This document shows, piece by piece, positions 23,340-34,767 of a stretch of 64,000 bases of DNA. How positions within the stretch are numbered: the first letter of the stretch is position 1; each line of letters opens with the position of its first letter. A program made the position numbers and the translations under genes. The stretch is from Plectosphaerella cucumerina. Its lineage: Eukaryota > Ascomycota > Sordariomycetes > Glomerellales > Plectosphaerellaceae. The stretch covers positions 4,526,001 to 4,590,000 of the forward strand of contig JAGPXD010000004.1 of assembly GCA_020746995.1 (NCBI GenBank). Direction: 5' to 3'. Below the pieces are notes generated by a model. It was not told where the DNA came from. It was given only the letters and a program-made list of their open reading frames with translations, and searched no databases.

Positions 23340-24524
23340 TTAAACAGTATAGACAAGCTTCCCTCCCCGTACGTCACCACTCTCGAGCTCCTTTAGTCCG
23401 TGAAGAATTCCCTCGAGACCGTTGCCCCCGCGGTTAAGGAAGATCCTCGGCGCCCTGATCTTGCCCTCCGCGAATAGCTTTTCCGCCAGCACAACAAACT
23501 CCCTGTGGTGCGCGTAGTCGCTTGGCACAACGCCAAAGTACTGTCCCTCGTAGACGTAAGGCTCGCCCTGGGTCGAGTGGGCGAGCATGCTCATGGCCTC
23601 CACCGCAGGATTGAGAGCCTTTACCGGCTTCTCCGCGCCCGGTATGAGCGCCACGTACCGGGCGCCGCCGTCGCGGCTCAACAGCTTCGCGGAGAGCCTC
23701 GCGCTTGCGTCGTCTGGCCATGTGTCGAATATGTACTCGAGGTCGCCGCCTGCGAGGGTACGCACGTCTTGTTCCAAGCTGGGCGACTTATAATCGAGCA
23801 CGTGGTCTGCGCCATAAGACCGGATGTACTCTTTGTTGGCCGGAGACGCGGTCGTGATGAGGTTTCCGCCGGAGAGCTTGACGAACTGCACGGCTTCGGT
23901 GCCCATTGCCGTGCTCCCGCCGTTGATGAAGACGGTGAAGGGCTTGTTCCTATGCTCTCCGGGAAGGGGAAGTTTCAGATGACGGTACAGTGCCAGGCCC
24001 TGGGTCCAGACATGGTCAGTTATGGACGGACATGTCGCTGAGGGGAGACGAGAGCGTCGTACGATTGTGCTAATGGCAACGCCTTGCGTGGCTGCATCAG
24101 TATCGGAGAGGTTTTCTGGAACCTTGATCTGCGCATCGCCCTTGACCACGAAAAGCTAGGCGAAGGCGCCGTCCGTTTTTCGCAGCACATTTCTGCAGAT
24201 CCGTCAGTGGACAGACATGTTGGTCCTGGTGTATGTGCAATGATCTTACTGTCCCGGCACAAAGCCCGCAATCCGGTCGCCCGTCATGAATTCCTTGGTG
24301 ACGTCGGACCCGACCTCGACAACCACCCCAGCGTAGTCGAGGCCGACGATGGTCCCGGCAGAGCTTTCCTCACCGTCCAACCCTAAACGGTACACATCGT
24401 CCGGGTTGATGGCCCAAGCCGTTGGCCTTACGAGAACACGATCCACAGGGAGCTCGGGGCGCGGGACGTTCCGTATTTCGGCTTTTCCGGGCGAGATGTT
24501 GACAATTGCCCTGATGCTGTCCAT
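23340..24524 (-). pseudogene. MDR-family (quinone oxidoreductase/enoyl reductase-like) gene with one in-frame stop
   Basis: Medium-chain reductase of about 354 codons, probably NADPH-dependent on alkenals or quinones. Exons 24524-24250, 24192-24063 and 23999-23340 join in frame through GT-AG introns (donors GTAAGA and GTACGA). The N-terminal part shows VLVRPTAWAINPDD and GLDYAGVVVEVGSDV. The cofactor domain shows INGGSTAMGTEAVQFVKLSG and YGADHVLDYKSP. Codon 104 (24156-24158) reads TAG inside an otherwise conserved GAFA-x-x-x-VVKGD segment. No alternative splice keeps the downstream frame while removing it. A CAG to TAG change would be a C-to-T transition. Either a recent pseudogene or a sequence error; the rest of the frame is intact. 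It lacks structural zinc cysteines, as expected for this subfamily. Confidence 0.7.
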
Positions 24525-24945
24525 GACGCTGTAGGTGTCTTTACCCCTAAAAGTCCGCGATATGATCAAGCCTCCGGACGCACCCACGTCCTGGAGGAGC
24601 AACTTATACCCCTCCGCATAGTTGAATACTGCCGCCGCGGAATGATGAATTCCATTGTGATTGCGTTTACCTGACAAAGCAGAGATTTGAGTTAGTAATA
24701 GCTGCTGACAGTCGACGAGCCTGACAAACCAGTGAGAGCCCGAACTCTTGGCAGAGAACACCCAGGTATACTGCTGGAGGTGCTGACCACTAAAATTGGA
24801 CTCCACCCCACCATGTTGGCTGGCAGTTGCACCCCGAAAGCAACGAGAACCTGAATGCTGTTACTGGATGATGCACAGCCATAGTGTGTGCCCAGGTCTC
24901 AATCAAAACATTGTTCTCGTTGAGATTTCAACTAGCAAGCAAAAA
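24525..24945. other. intergenic, upstream of the MDR gene
   Basis: No gene seen. The open frame upstream of 24524 continues to 24806 but reads as non-coding. Confidence 0.4.
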
Positions 24946-25064
24946 ACATACGACACCGGGTATTCGCTGGTCGTCACCGACCCAACTACTAATCCAGCCC
25001 TCATTGGCTTATCTATGGGAGAGCGGACGGGATCCCGAGTTTTCCAATGGGTATGGTCGTATGT
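24946..25064 (-). rRNA. 5S ribosomal RNA (copy 2)
   Basis: A 119-nt 5S rRNA on the minus strand. Helix I is perfectly Watson-Crick (ACATACGAC with GTCGTATGT). Helix II is CCATTGG with CCAATG. A T6 terminator follows the 3' end directly. Internal control segments are identical to copies 1 and 3. Confidence 0.93.
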
Positions 25065-25729
25065 GGTGGGAAACCTGTGAGCAATGATTAAGTATGTTAT
25101 TTCTTAGGTCCAAAAGGCGGCTGCTGGAATTTGTGGAAGATTGAAATGACAAACTTGATTAAGCCGAGCATTTCTGGGGCGTGTGACAAGTCATGACGCT
25201 GTGCTCGGTCCGTGAGCAAGCGGACTGTCCGAGTGAACCGTGGAATATGTAATAGCTTTCAAGTTGGTTCATCAACGATGACCAGGTGTTTGCAGCTCGG
25301 GAGTAGGGGAAGATTGCGGACTGCGATTGACTTGATAGATCCAAACTATGGCTGAGGACTCACATCGTTTGGGGCTGCCGCGGTGGATTATGTCGGTAGT
25401 AGGAGCACTTATTCCAGAAGCCGCCGCAGACGCCGCTGTCCTGGGTACATGTATTTTCGAACTCGATAGTCTAGTTCTAATAAAGGATGTTGGGCCCTCG
25501 CACAAGCCGTTGCCTTAGCGCCGCTCGAATCCGGCTTCCTACCTAGATATAGGATATCTTAGGTTGCAACCCGACATTAGACAAGGTAGTCGAGTATCGA
25601 CGGCTACTTGCCTCAGCCTTTAATCGCCATCAACACTGCGACTTCAAGGTGCTGATCTACATCACGTACCTTTCGAGATAATACACACCAAACATGCTTC
25701 AATTAACTGAAAGGAATTCTGACACCGCA
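25065..25729. other. intergenic, no gene seen
   Basis: About 665 bp including A+T-rich stretches with CTAGATATAGGATATC near 25545. No supported coding region or repeat. Confidence 0.45.
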
Positions 25730-28700
25730 CTAATCTACTGACTGCGGGATTGGCGGAGCTCCAGGGTTGCTCGTGGAATTTCGACAGTAGATGGGCGTTG
25801 GTTTGGGGACCTGATTGCTCTGAAGCGTCGGCTTGGCGTTAAGTGCGTTCGACAGCGGTTGACCTGCCTCTGTGGCGGTCTTGCCAGCAAAGTCCTTTTC
25901 CTTCTTCTCCGGCTTGATTCTCTTGATGAGCGCCACTTTCATCCGCTCGTGACTCGGCACCTCCCCAAATATGACCGCGCCTTTGCTCGCAGTGCTGTGC
26001 AAGCATAGGGGGTATTCTGCTCCAGGGCGCAGCTGGGCACCACCAAACTTCTGCAGGCGTTGACAGGTACAATTCGGACTCGTGGATGCTGGACAATGTT
26101 CGAACAGCTGATGTCCAGCGCGAGGTTCCCACCAGAGATCCCCTTTGCTTGTTCTGCACTGGTCCACGTGTTTGTTCTCCTGGTCGATGTTGCAAAGCTG
26201 TAGTAGCACGTGCACAGGTGCGGCAAGGTAGTCGCTACCTGTTGGCATGGCCCGCAAATGTTGGCAGGGAGCCAACTTGAGCAAAGGCGCCGGTTTGATC
26301 AAGTCTCCGAAGCCTCTTCCAAGGAAGAGAAGAACGTCGAGCTCCTTGACAAGCTTTTCCCATCCACCGCTCGTCTCCATGTTGACTTTGCACTCCTTGA
26401 ATTCGAGACTCCGTCCTTTCACGATCGTCATGAAGTCGAAGCCGATGACACTGGCTGGTCCCTCTGCTCTCCAACCTTCTTGCATCTGGGCTTCCTCAAC
26501 CTTTCCCCTGCATACTTCGACGAGACTCCAGTACTTCTTGACCAGATGATTCCATGTCTGTCGTGGTTCGTCTTCTTCGGGATCATACAGATCCAGCTTG
26601 CTGTTTTTCTGCATGATGTCTCGAATGTCGGTTCCAGTCTTAATTTCGGGTGGCTTGCCGTCGAAACTGAAAGAGTCGCAGTGGTTTCTCGTCCACATGA
26701 CGTGCAAAAGAATTGTTTCCGCATCCAACAGCCAGCCTGTTTTCTTCCCAACGTCGTAAACCACCACTTTCTCATCTGCAGCAAAGTTCAACACCTCTCG
26801 ATAGGTTGGTTGTGCAGGCGAGTAGTACCCCGTACACCTCCTGCCCAGCTTGGCCTTCACTTGCGCTGTGAAGATGTCTGAGAAACTGATGACAGCTTCC
26901 GTGATGGAAACTCTCAGTTTTGGACGCCTTGCGCCAGAGAGTCTGATCTGCGAACAGTCGGCTTCGGCGGTGGTGATTGTTGAATAAGCCTCTTCAACCC
27001 AGCCGACTACCATGCGCCTGTTTATCTTGAGAGTCTCAAAGCTGACTTCCGCAAGTTTGGCTCGTTGAGTGCACTGGCTCACTCCATTTCGATATGTCAA
27101 CCGTCTGCGTTCACGGCCAGTCGTGACAAGGTGCCACTGGATGATGTCGTCTCTCCGTCCTGTAGGCATCAGCATAGCTGTCGGGCCTTTCATGACGATG
27201 CCGCCATCAAAGTCGACGACGTGTTGAATGCCAACCCAATCAGCGATGATTGACATTGGGATTTCAAGTCCACGTTCCCGCTGCCTTGAGGGAATTGGAA
27301 AGTCTGTCGCGATGATGATCGGGCCGTGGACCAGCTTCAACCAGCAGTTGTCTCCTTCTTCAGCCTTTGGGACCGGAACGAGGCTGCTCGAAAGCGAGAT
27401 CTTCAATCTTCCGGACGCGCTTTGCAGTTCCTCGATGACTGGCTCCGATGGTAGGCCCTGAATGTCTCCATGTCGGTAGACATGGAGTGCATTGTCGTCG
27501 ACATCCAGGATAGTACTTCAACTACCTCGCAGAGATCACCGACGGGGCCGATGGCATCGACGACAAGTCTGCCGGCAAAGAGTTTGAGCTTCAGCTGCAC
27601 TGTTTGGAACGATCAGCACATGTACGGACACCGGAATCGGCATGACTAGGTAGTCGATAAAAATACTCACTCAGCCGAATCGTCATCTGCGTTTTCTGCT
27701 GTGGCTCCGGGGCTCGGAACAGGGTCTCGAGTGCGTCCAAAATCTTGGGACCACACCGAGGCCATGTCATCTGGAGGTATTCGGCACAAGACGTTGCCAG
27801 GGCGCAGTCAGCGACGCCGGTAAATGTCAGCGCGGATCCAAGAATAGCAAGATCATCCTTCTCATCATCTCCATATTGATCAAACAGATATTGAGACGGC
27901 GACCAATTGGTGTCAATCTGTGCACGGCCAGTCTGTCGGTCGTCCCTACTGGCAAGGGCCTCGGAGATTGAGCCTCGAATCTTCCAAGGGCCTGGAGGGT
28001 AATCGCCGTAAAACGCCTGCCGTGCGTCCAAGAGAAAGTGAGCGAACGGTTGGCCGTTGCAAATGAAGTCGAGCACAGGTTGGAGGTCTTGTGGTCCGTC
28101 ATTCTCCTCCATTCCTTCAATCTCTGAGTCTTCGTTCTGTGATTCTTCGCTCTGTAAGTCTTCGTCCGAAGGTCGGACAGTATGCTTGTTGCCGTCTAGT
28201 CTCGCCACCTTCTCCAGGGTTGAAAGCTGTTGTCCCATTGCTTTCAAACGCGGTGCAATTGTGATTTGGCCCAGATCGTGTGTTATTGCTCGCGTTCGTA
28301 TGTGTCTTGCTAAGCGCATAGCATGTCCCTGGAGAAGGTTTGCCGCATAAGTCGCCAATTGCTCGGCCTGCTTGGAACGATCTTTCTTGAAGAAACTCCC
28401 AACATCTTTCTGCAGTTCGGTGCCGAGTGCTTTCAGAAAATCTTTGAGGCGTATCTCGAAGGCGAGGACGTCGTGTTGCAGCACTGCAGTCTTGAACCAG
28501 CTTGTGGCTCCGAGCTTGCTCATGATGGTGTCGCCAAGGAGTGCAAGAGCCTCTGCTTTACTTCCCCGTCCAGTTGATGTGGTAGATGAGCCGGAAGAAT
28601 TCTTGGCATAGGAGAAAATGGTGGAGCCGTTGTCACTGAGGTCTGTGTCCGGATCATTTTCGACTAGGTGATTTTGCGAAACGGTGCCGGTGCTCGGAAT

Positions 28701-29929
28701 CTGCTCCACGACCTTATCGACCTGGACGAGATCGTTCTTGGTCCGCGCGTTGGGGTACTGGGTGTATGTCGAAGACTGTGGTAGGCTGGATGTTTCGAGA
28801 TAGCTGCGTCGTTTTCCAATCATTTCTTCCGCCGTTCCAGTTTCCTCGGAATTCTCAACATTGGCCCTGGGAAAGACTGTCGCCCAACTCCGTGAAGATT
28901 CTGCCCGGTCCGTGGCATCGTCGAGTAGCAGACCCCGATGACGATCTGACCAGCACTCGTCCACTGCCTCGGAAACGAGGCTGAATTCATTCTCGGGGAT
29001 CTTTCCAATGAGCAACACTTTGCAGTTGTGCTCTATGGAGACTAGTTTTGAGTAGTTGATGCGGCTGGCAAGAGACAGCGTCTCACCATGTGCAGTCATT
29101 TGCACTTTTATGGGAGGGAAGCCTAAACCAGACTCTACCCCGATGGGGATTCTCCCACCCGAGTACACAATGCCGTGTGTGGAGGGCTTGACGCCGGACT
29201 TTCTGCATCCGATAGGCCTGTTTCGAAGACTCAGCACATGTCTCCGATCCAGGAGTAGATTTTAAAGACCTGCAGTTCAAGTTAGGATCGCCGAGCATAA
29301 GAGGAAGAGTCAAGATGTGAATCATACAACTCCAGGCCTCCATTTTCGAGATTGGTGGACGCGATATCCTGACCGGAGTTATTAGCTTGCCCTGACACCA
29401 ATCGAAACAATTTCACGGGATGCCGCGTGCGTGCTTCTGCTGACATACTTGAATCCAGAGCTACAGCAGAGAAGTGGCCCAAAGCTGGTTGGCCAGGTAC
29501 TGTGCCTGTGCTATCATCGCCCGGCTCGCTGGCCCCAGGGATCCCGTGAGCAAGTTGTTCGCCCATGTGGTAGGCATCAGCATCTGGAGCTTTTCCTTTG
29601 TGAGAATGGAATCCATCATCCTCTGTGGCCGTGGGTTCGCCGGCGAGGACTTCGGGCCACTGCCTCGGCCTGACTCGAAGGGGTACAGGAAAATCCATAT
29701 CTGCGGGTGGGCTTTGGGGGCTGGCGGAGAGAAACATGCCGCCTAGGACGTTGTCGTCAATTTATGTTACTCCCGCAGCCTCGGAGTCCTCGAGAGGGTC
29801 GGAGCTGAATTCGTACTCGTAATCGCCCCCTGTCTAGAATCAGTGTATTGAAGACAGCTGGGGACGAGGTATGCGTACGTGAAGTCGCACGAGCTCGGTA
29901 GTAATCTCCTGCCCCACTGGGTTGAACAT
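25730..29929 (-). pseudogene. large conserved fungal hypothetical protein locus, apparently broken
   Basis: Reads as one long gene of a fungus-specific family of unknown function. A likely start is ATG 29927-29929 (MFNPVGQEITTELVRLH). A 45-nt intron (29878-29834) leads to TGGDYEYEFSSDPLEDSEAAGVT, then TAA at 29762-29764. The same frame resumes directly as IDDNVLGGMFLS and stays open to about 29330, where a classic intron (GTATGA donor, CCTAAC branch, CTGCAG acceptor at 29270) lies. Around 29180-29260 the frame changes without a clear intron before KSGVKPSTHGIVYSGG, which stays open to 27678. A GTGAGT...ACAG intron (about 27677-27601) follows. Near 27490-27530 the frame shifts again, or a GTAGTT...TTCAG intron is used, to reach the last segment (WLKLVHGPIIIATDF, GLEIPMSII, VVVYDVGKKTGWLLDAETILLH). 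The C-terminus is proline-rich. Not recognised beyond this. Confidence 0.5.
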
Positions 29930-31317
29930 TCGGGACCCATTCACTCCATGGGAAAGCCCCCTCTGGCTCCGTTGCTCCACTGCTGGTGTGTTTCCTGGGT
30001 TTCGGCATTGCACTTGGAGACGCGATGGTTTTGCTGCATTCGCGGGACGCGGAAGGGATATGGGAGAGAGATAGATTGCCGGATTGACGAGGGGCCACGC
30101 CAGCCTTATCTACTTACCTATTGTACGAGTGTCTCGATCGGCGGTTATCCTGGCCGCGCACCGAGGTAGGGTAAAGGCAGGCAATCGGTACTCCGCCCCG
30201 TTCACTGCCTGCCTACTAACGGGATGGAGAGCCATCTCACCATATTATAGGCTGGCAGCTCAGTAGCTAAGAATTGTTGGCGTGTTAGCTGCATGCCTCT
30301 TCCAGTTATAGGCCGTAGACGTCCTGTTGGTTTCGATTCATGCAGATTGAGCACACCCTCCGAGCGGCTCAGCCCTTCAGCTGATGCACCCCTCAGGGCC
30401 GACCAACCACGAGCAGTACTCGGGATTTTCCCCCAAAGACACCTGCCACAGCAGCCCCGGGCCAACTGTGTCCATCACGACGGTTTTAACCTTGACTTAC
30501 CTCTATCTACGGATTTAAAAATAAAGAGGAGCAAAACAAAAGCAAAAGAAATACACACGTCGGGTTCTCGCTAGTTGTCACCGACCTAACTACCAACCAG
30601 CTCTTCCCGAGAGCAAGTCTATTGCCAGTGGCCCGCCCAAGTGTCAGTGCTTGGAATGAATTTACATGTACTTGACCCGCCCTCATTTCGTGCCCGTCAC
30701 AGAGCGTTGAAGGCGACATGGAGTCTCCGTGTAGTTCATCGATGGTCCTTCAACGATCGAAAGTCCAACGACGCTCAAGAAGTAGCGATCAAACGCTGAT
30801 GACAGGTTTGTAGACGTGCGTCCCAAAGCAAAGGTTGCATTTAGGTGTGAGATCGCAGAGCCTTCGGCTAGACAGCATGTCATCTCGCACCGTCAATCGT
30901 CATAGATCGTATGCACGGCGCTGCAATACGCGGAAATCTGAAGTTTACTCATACCATTCATCACACGCATGGTTGTGGTAGCTAATAGCCCCGATACGTT
31001 CAATATGCTGAGGAAGAAACGTTGCACTCATCAACAAGATAGTGTTGTTTCATTGACGCCAATATCTGCACGAAGTTGACTTTCAGACTCGATTGGCAAG
31101 AAACATTGCAGTATCCTAATTCTGCGAAGTGTCACACTCTCTTCCAGACCATGCGTACTCCCGCTTGGTTCGTGAGTCAATGCTCGAGTAAGTGAACCGA
31201 TTGTTGGCTGGGTCCACGTACAAAGTTAGCTCAAGGTTCAAGTTTGAATGATTTCGCAATGTTTTGTTCGTACCCGTAGTAGGTAGAGAACGCCTGGTCA
31301 GGTGTCGCGAATGCAAT
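29930..31317. other. intergenic with a 5S relic
   Basis: About 1.4 kb without a supported gene. It contains a truncated 5S rRNA copy at 30551-30600 and scattered short frames. Confidence 0.45.
30551..30600 (-). pseudogene. 5S rRNA pseudogene, 3' half only
   Basis: The minus strand matches the 3' half of the intact 5S copies (GGTTGGTAGTTAGGTCGGTGAC, CTAGCGA, GTGTGTAT) with several substitutions and then diverges completely. A T-rich tail follows at the 3' side, as after the functional genes. The 5' half of the rRNA is absent. Confidence 0.7.
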
Positions 31318-31512
31318 CTAGCACGGGATAGTCCAGCTCGTGCAACCGCCGTTGATGCAGTTGTAGCAGCGCTTCTTGCCATTCTCGCAAGCTCCGGAGC
31401 ATATCTGACGCTTCTCGAGGTTCTCAACCATGATTTCGTCGCCCGTGGTCGCGCTGGGGGCAGCAATGGCAACAGTGGCCAGGGCGGAGAGGAGGAAGTA
31501 AGCGACCTTCAT
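31318..31512 (-). CDS. secreted Kex2-processed cysteine-rich peptide precursor
   Basis: A 64-aa single-exon precursor. Residues 1-18 form a signal peptide (VAYFLLSALATVAIAA). A short acidic propeptide (19-35) ends in LEKR, a Kex2-type dibasic site. The predicted mature peptide is 29 residues, starts with Gln (able to cyclise to pyroglutamate), has six Cys (38, 42, 49, 52, 57, 64) and ends on the last Cys. The spacing is C-x3-C-x6-C-x2-C-x4-C-x6-C, consistent with three disulfides. An internal KKR could be a second processing site. A TATA box lies 113 bp upstream. It could be an antimicrobial, effector or signalling peptide; no family is recognised with confidence and no activity should be assumed. 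Confidence 0.75.
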   Translation of the reverse strand: MKVAYFLLSALATVAIAAPSATTGDEIMVENLEKRQICSGACENGKKRCYNCINGGCTSWTIPC

Positions 31513-31624
31513 TGTGGCTTGTGTGGTGGTTGTGTTTTGGGATGGTTGTGTAACTGAAGCTGGATGTTCCCGAGTGTGAGGATGCTGGAGTAACTGCGCA
31601 CCTTGAAGGCGCCGTCGCGGTCCC

Positions 31625-31631
31625 TTTTATA
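31625..31631 (-). promoter_or_regulatory. TATA box of the cysteine-rich peptide gene
   Basis: The minus strand reads TATAAAAGGGA, 113 bp upstream of the ATG at 31512. A strong TATA box is typical of highly or conditionally expressed small secreted protein genes. Confidence 0.6.
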
Positions 31632-32343
31632 CTTCGAATCGCCCAAGTCGGCAATACGTGGACAGAGAGTCATTCACTTCTCCTCGAGTCCCATCAAGTC
31701 ATGATGTCGACTTGCCATAATAGCCGGAGGATTCAGAGTGGAGAATCTCAATCTACAACTCTCCGTACGTAAGCGCCGGAGAAGTGTGGTACCCCGCCCC
31801 GGCTGGTGAAAGTCTGGCCTGTTCGGGAACTCTCGAACCCATCCTAGTGGCCCGCTCGCTCTGAGATATATTGAATGCTCATCCAGGGAAACCAAGATTG
31901 GATACAGTACTCGCCGCGTTCCCAATCCGCATGGAAGCGATCTCATCGGTTCCAAACATCTTCATCCAAGTGGTTGGCTCGCTCTCAAGTCGACGCATAG
32001 TTCAAAAACAAGACACTAAAATGCAGGTGGTTCTGTTTTCATCCATGCGGCATCATACCCGCCGGCTGATTACCCGTAAGCATGAGCGACTGAGTCAAAA
32101 TATTCTGCCTGAAGCCTTCATGTTGTCATCGCTGCACTGCCAGTGGAGTTGGGCAATCGTCTTGTGAGTTCGGACAAGCTGATCATGGATTGCCGGAGGC
32201 AGTGTGACGGAACTAAGGCCCGGAACCTCCGTGATCGGTGCCGTATAACCGCTCAAGCTGCTTGAGCACAATGTCGGCACCGTGGGGAAGGATATCCGCG
32301 GCCATCATAGACATGAGCAAGTAAGGAATCAAAAGACAAAAAG
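31632..32343. other. intergenic, no gene seen
   Basis: About 700 bp. Several overlapping short frames but none with gene-like features. Confidence 0.45.
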
Positions 32344-32462
32344 ACATACAACACCGGGTATTCGCTGGTCGTCACCGACCCAACTACTAATCCAGCCCTC
32401 ATTGGCTTATCTATGGGAGAGCGGACGGGATCCCGAGTTCTCCAATGGGTATGGCCGTATGT
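32344..32462 (-). rRNA. 5S ribosomal RNA (copy 3)
   Basis: A 119-nt 5S rRNA on the minus strand with a T5 terminator just past the 3' end (GTCTTTTTGTC). Helix II matches copy 2. Helix I carries one A-to-G change (ACATACGGC) that becomes a G-U wobble, so pairing is kept. Confidence 0.92.
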
Positions 32463-32645
32463 ATTAGGAGATGGGAGAAGTGGAGTACAGAGAGGCGAAA
32501 CTAAGCGGCCGTGGCTCCGCGGAAATTCCGCGGCGCCGCTCAACCTCCGTCCCCAATCATCACCACCTCCCACCACGCCCCTTCGTAAGTAACCCTCCAT
32601 GGCGTCTCACAGCTACCAGTTCAACCCCCGCGGAACTTTCCGAAA

Positions 32646-34767
32646 ATGCCCGCCAGCGAAACACCCCGCGTTGGCCGAAAGGGCCACTACTCGTGCGACT
32701 TTTGCCGGTCGCGGAAGCTCAGATGCGACCGCCCAATCCCGTGCACCAACTGCATCGCCCGCGATAAGGAGTGCGTCTTCGGGCCTGTCCTACCGAGAAG
32801 GGGACGTCGGCAGGCAGCGACCGCAACCGCTCCTACAGTTTCCGACGAGTCTGCAGTGGACAGAACCCCCTCACTTCAGCCCGCGCCACCACCACCATCT
32901 GCTCCACAACATGACCTCCTGGCGGAGATCCACGCCCTCAAGAGGCTCGCTCAAGACCTAGAGAACCGAGTCAACGCCAGTCTGGACCAGGACTCATGCG
33001 ATGATGCCGCCGTGACCCTCACACCGTCGGAGAGTGAGGCCAGTCCGTGGTGGGCAGGTACCGGCACCCTGTCATCCAGTCTCGGCCAGGTCGTCAACGT
33101 TGTCGCGCACCTCCAGCGGGTGTCGAGGAGCGAGTCCTCCGTGGTAAGTCTGTTTCCACTTCGAGCATCGACTTGGACTCACCTCGCAGATTCCCGCCGA
33201 ACCCACAGACATCCTCTTCAAGATTGAACGCATCCTGGCCATCCCCGACCGTCCGCGGTACATCACCCACCAGGGCCGGCAGACAAGATGCATCTACATA
33301 CCTCGCCACGAAGAGGCCAAAGGCCTGGTCGAGTACTTCCTCGACAACATCAACTACATCTACCATGTCGTGCACCATCAGTCTTTGACCTCCATGGTCG
33401 ACAACCTCTACGCCCAAATCGACAGACATGAGCCCGTCAAGCCCGGCAGCATGGTGCTCTTCCTCGCCGTCATTGCCAGCTCGATGCACGCCTGGACAAC
33501 CTCAGCTGGCACCTTGCTGTTCCCGTCGCCGGCCGACGCCCATGCACAGGCCCACCTGTGGATCAGGGCGACTCACGATGTCCTTCACGCCGAGCAGGGC
33601 AGTCCACCCCTCTCACTCGAGGCCGTCGTGGGTGTCGTTGTCTTCTCCTTCGTCATCTGCAACATCGAAGGCGTTTCGGTGCGCTACCGGAGGCTCATCG
33701 CAACGGGTCTGGTGCTAGGTCGCGAGCTCGGCATCCACCGCGTCGATGGAGAGGCGTCGGACGGGGTCATCGGCGGGGTCATTGACACGGAGATCGGCCG
33801 GCGGGCATGGTGGTATCTGGCCGCAACAGACTGGTGAGTCCATCTCGTCCTATTCGGGTGCCCCTCTGACGTCCCCAGGCTGCTGGCTGCTCGCTATGGC
33901 GGCCCAAACGAAGGCGTCTACCAGGTCAACCCCCGCCACATGGCCGTCAACAAGCCTCTGCACATTGACGACGCCGACCTTGTCGAAGACGGCTCCATCG
34001 TCGACCGTCCCCTGACGCAGCCGACCGACATGTCGTACTTCATGCAGCGCCTCCGGCTGGCCGAGGTGTCCCGCGCCATCGTTGACCACAGCTCCATGGC
34101 CATGCGGACGTCAGCGCGGACCGAACACCACGCCCATGTCATGAGCGTCGACTTTGAGCTGCACCAGATGACACGCGACGTCCCGCCCTTCCTCGACGTC
34201 AACAACTACCCGGACACCCCGGCGCCCGAGACATATGGCGTCTTCTTCCAGGCGTACATGCTCAACTCGATGGTGCAGACGCAGCGCTGCGTCATCCACC
34301 TTGAGTACCTCATCTCAGGCGACCCAGCCTATGCGTCATCGCGCGAGACGTGCGTCGGAGCCGCCCGTCAGATCCTGCGCGCCGAGCGGCAGCTGCTGCG
34401 CACGCGTCACCCTTTCGTGCAGACACGAGCGCGCCTCGCCGCCATCCTGCACGGTGTCTTCATGGCCAGCATCGTGCTGCTGATGGACGCGTGCGTCAAC
34501 GGCGGCGAAGGGTTGGACGGTGGCGAGGTAACTGAGGCCCTCAGCGTTGTCGAGGACGCGCGAGACCACTCGTTGGCGGCTGCGAAGCTGCACGATGCGC
34601 TGGTGCAGGTGCTGGCGCGGCACCGCGAGCAGGCGGCCCAGACAGCGGGTGCGCCAACAGTGACCGACGACGTGGCGGGCGAGCAACCAAACCTTGAGGC
34701 GCTGATGGACGCCGATGGCTTCCAGTGGGACGACTTGTTCTCAAACATCGACATGTCCTTCTTTTGA
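32646..34767 (+). CDS. Zn2Cys6 transcription factor
   Basis: A 676-aa regulator. Exons 32646-33143, 33190-33833 and 33879-34767; donors GTAAGT and GTGAGT, acceptors CGCAG and CCCAG, all in frame. The cluster (residues 17-43) is C-x2-C-x6-C-x5-C-x2-C-x6-C (CDFCRSRKLRC, then CTNCIARDKEC). A Pro/Ala/Ser-rich linker and a short heptad-like helix (LLAEIHALKRLAQDLENRV) follow, suited to dimerisation. The middle region (PRHEEAKGLVEYFLDNINYIYHVVHH, then GRELGIHRVDGE and GRRAWWYLAATDWLLAARYGGP) matches fungal-specific regulatory domains of this class. The C-terminus is acidic (DADGFQWDDLFSNIDMSFF), a likely activation patch. It ends convergently with, and overlaps by 27 bp, the gene on the other strand. 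The target is unknown. Confidence 0.9.

Noticed and set aside
24946..25064. Transposable element or SINE explanation for the 119-bp repeat seen three times
   Set aside because: The reverse complement is a complete 5S rRNA with intact helix I and terminators; the flanks differ and no target-site duplication is evident.
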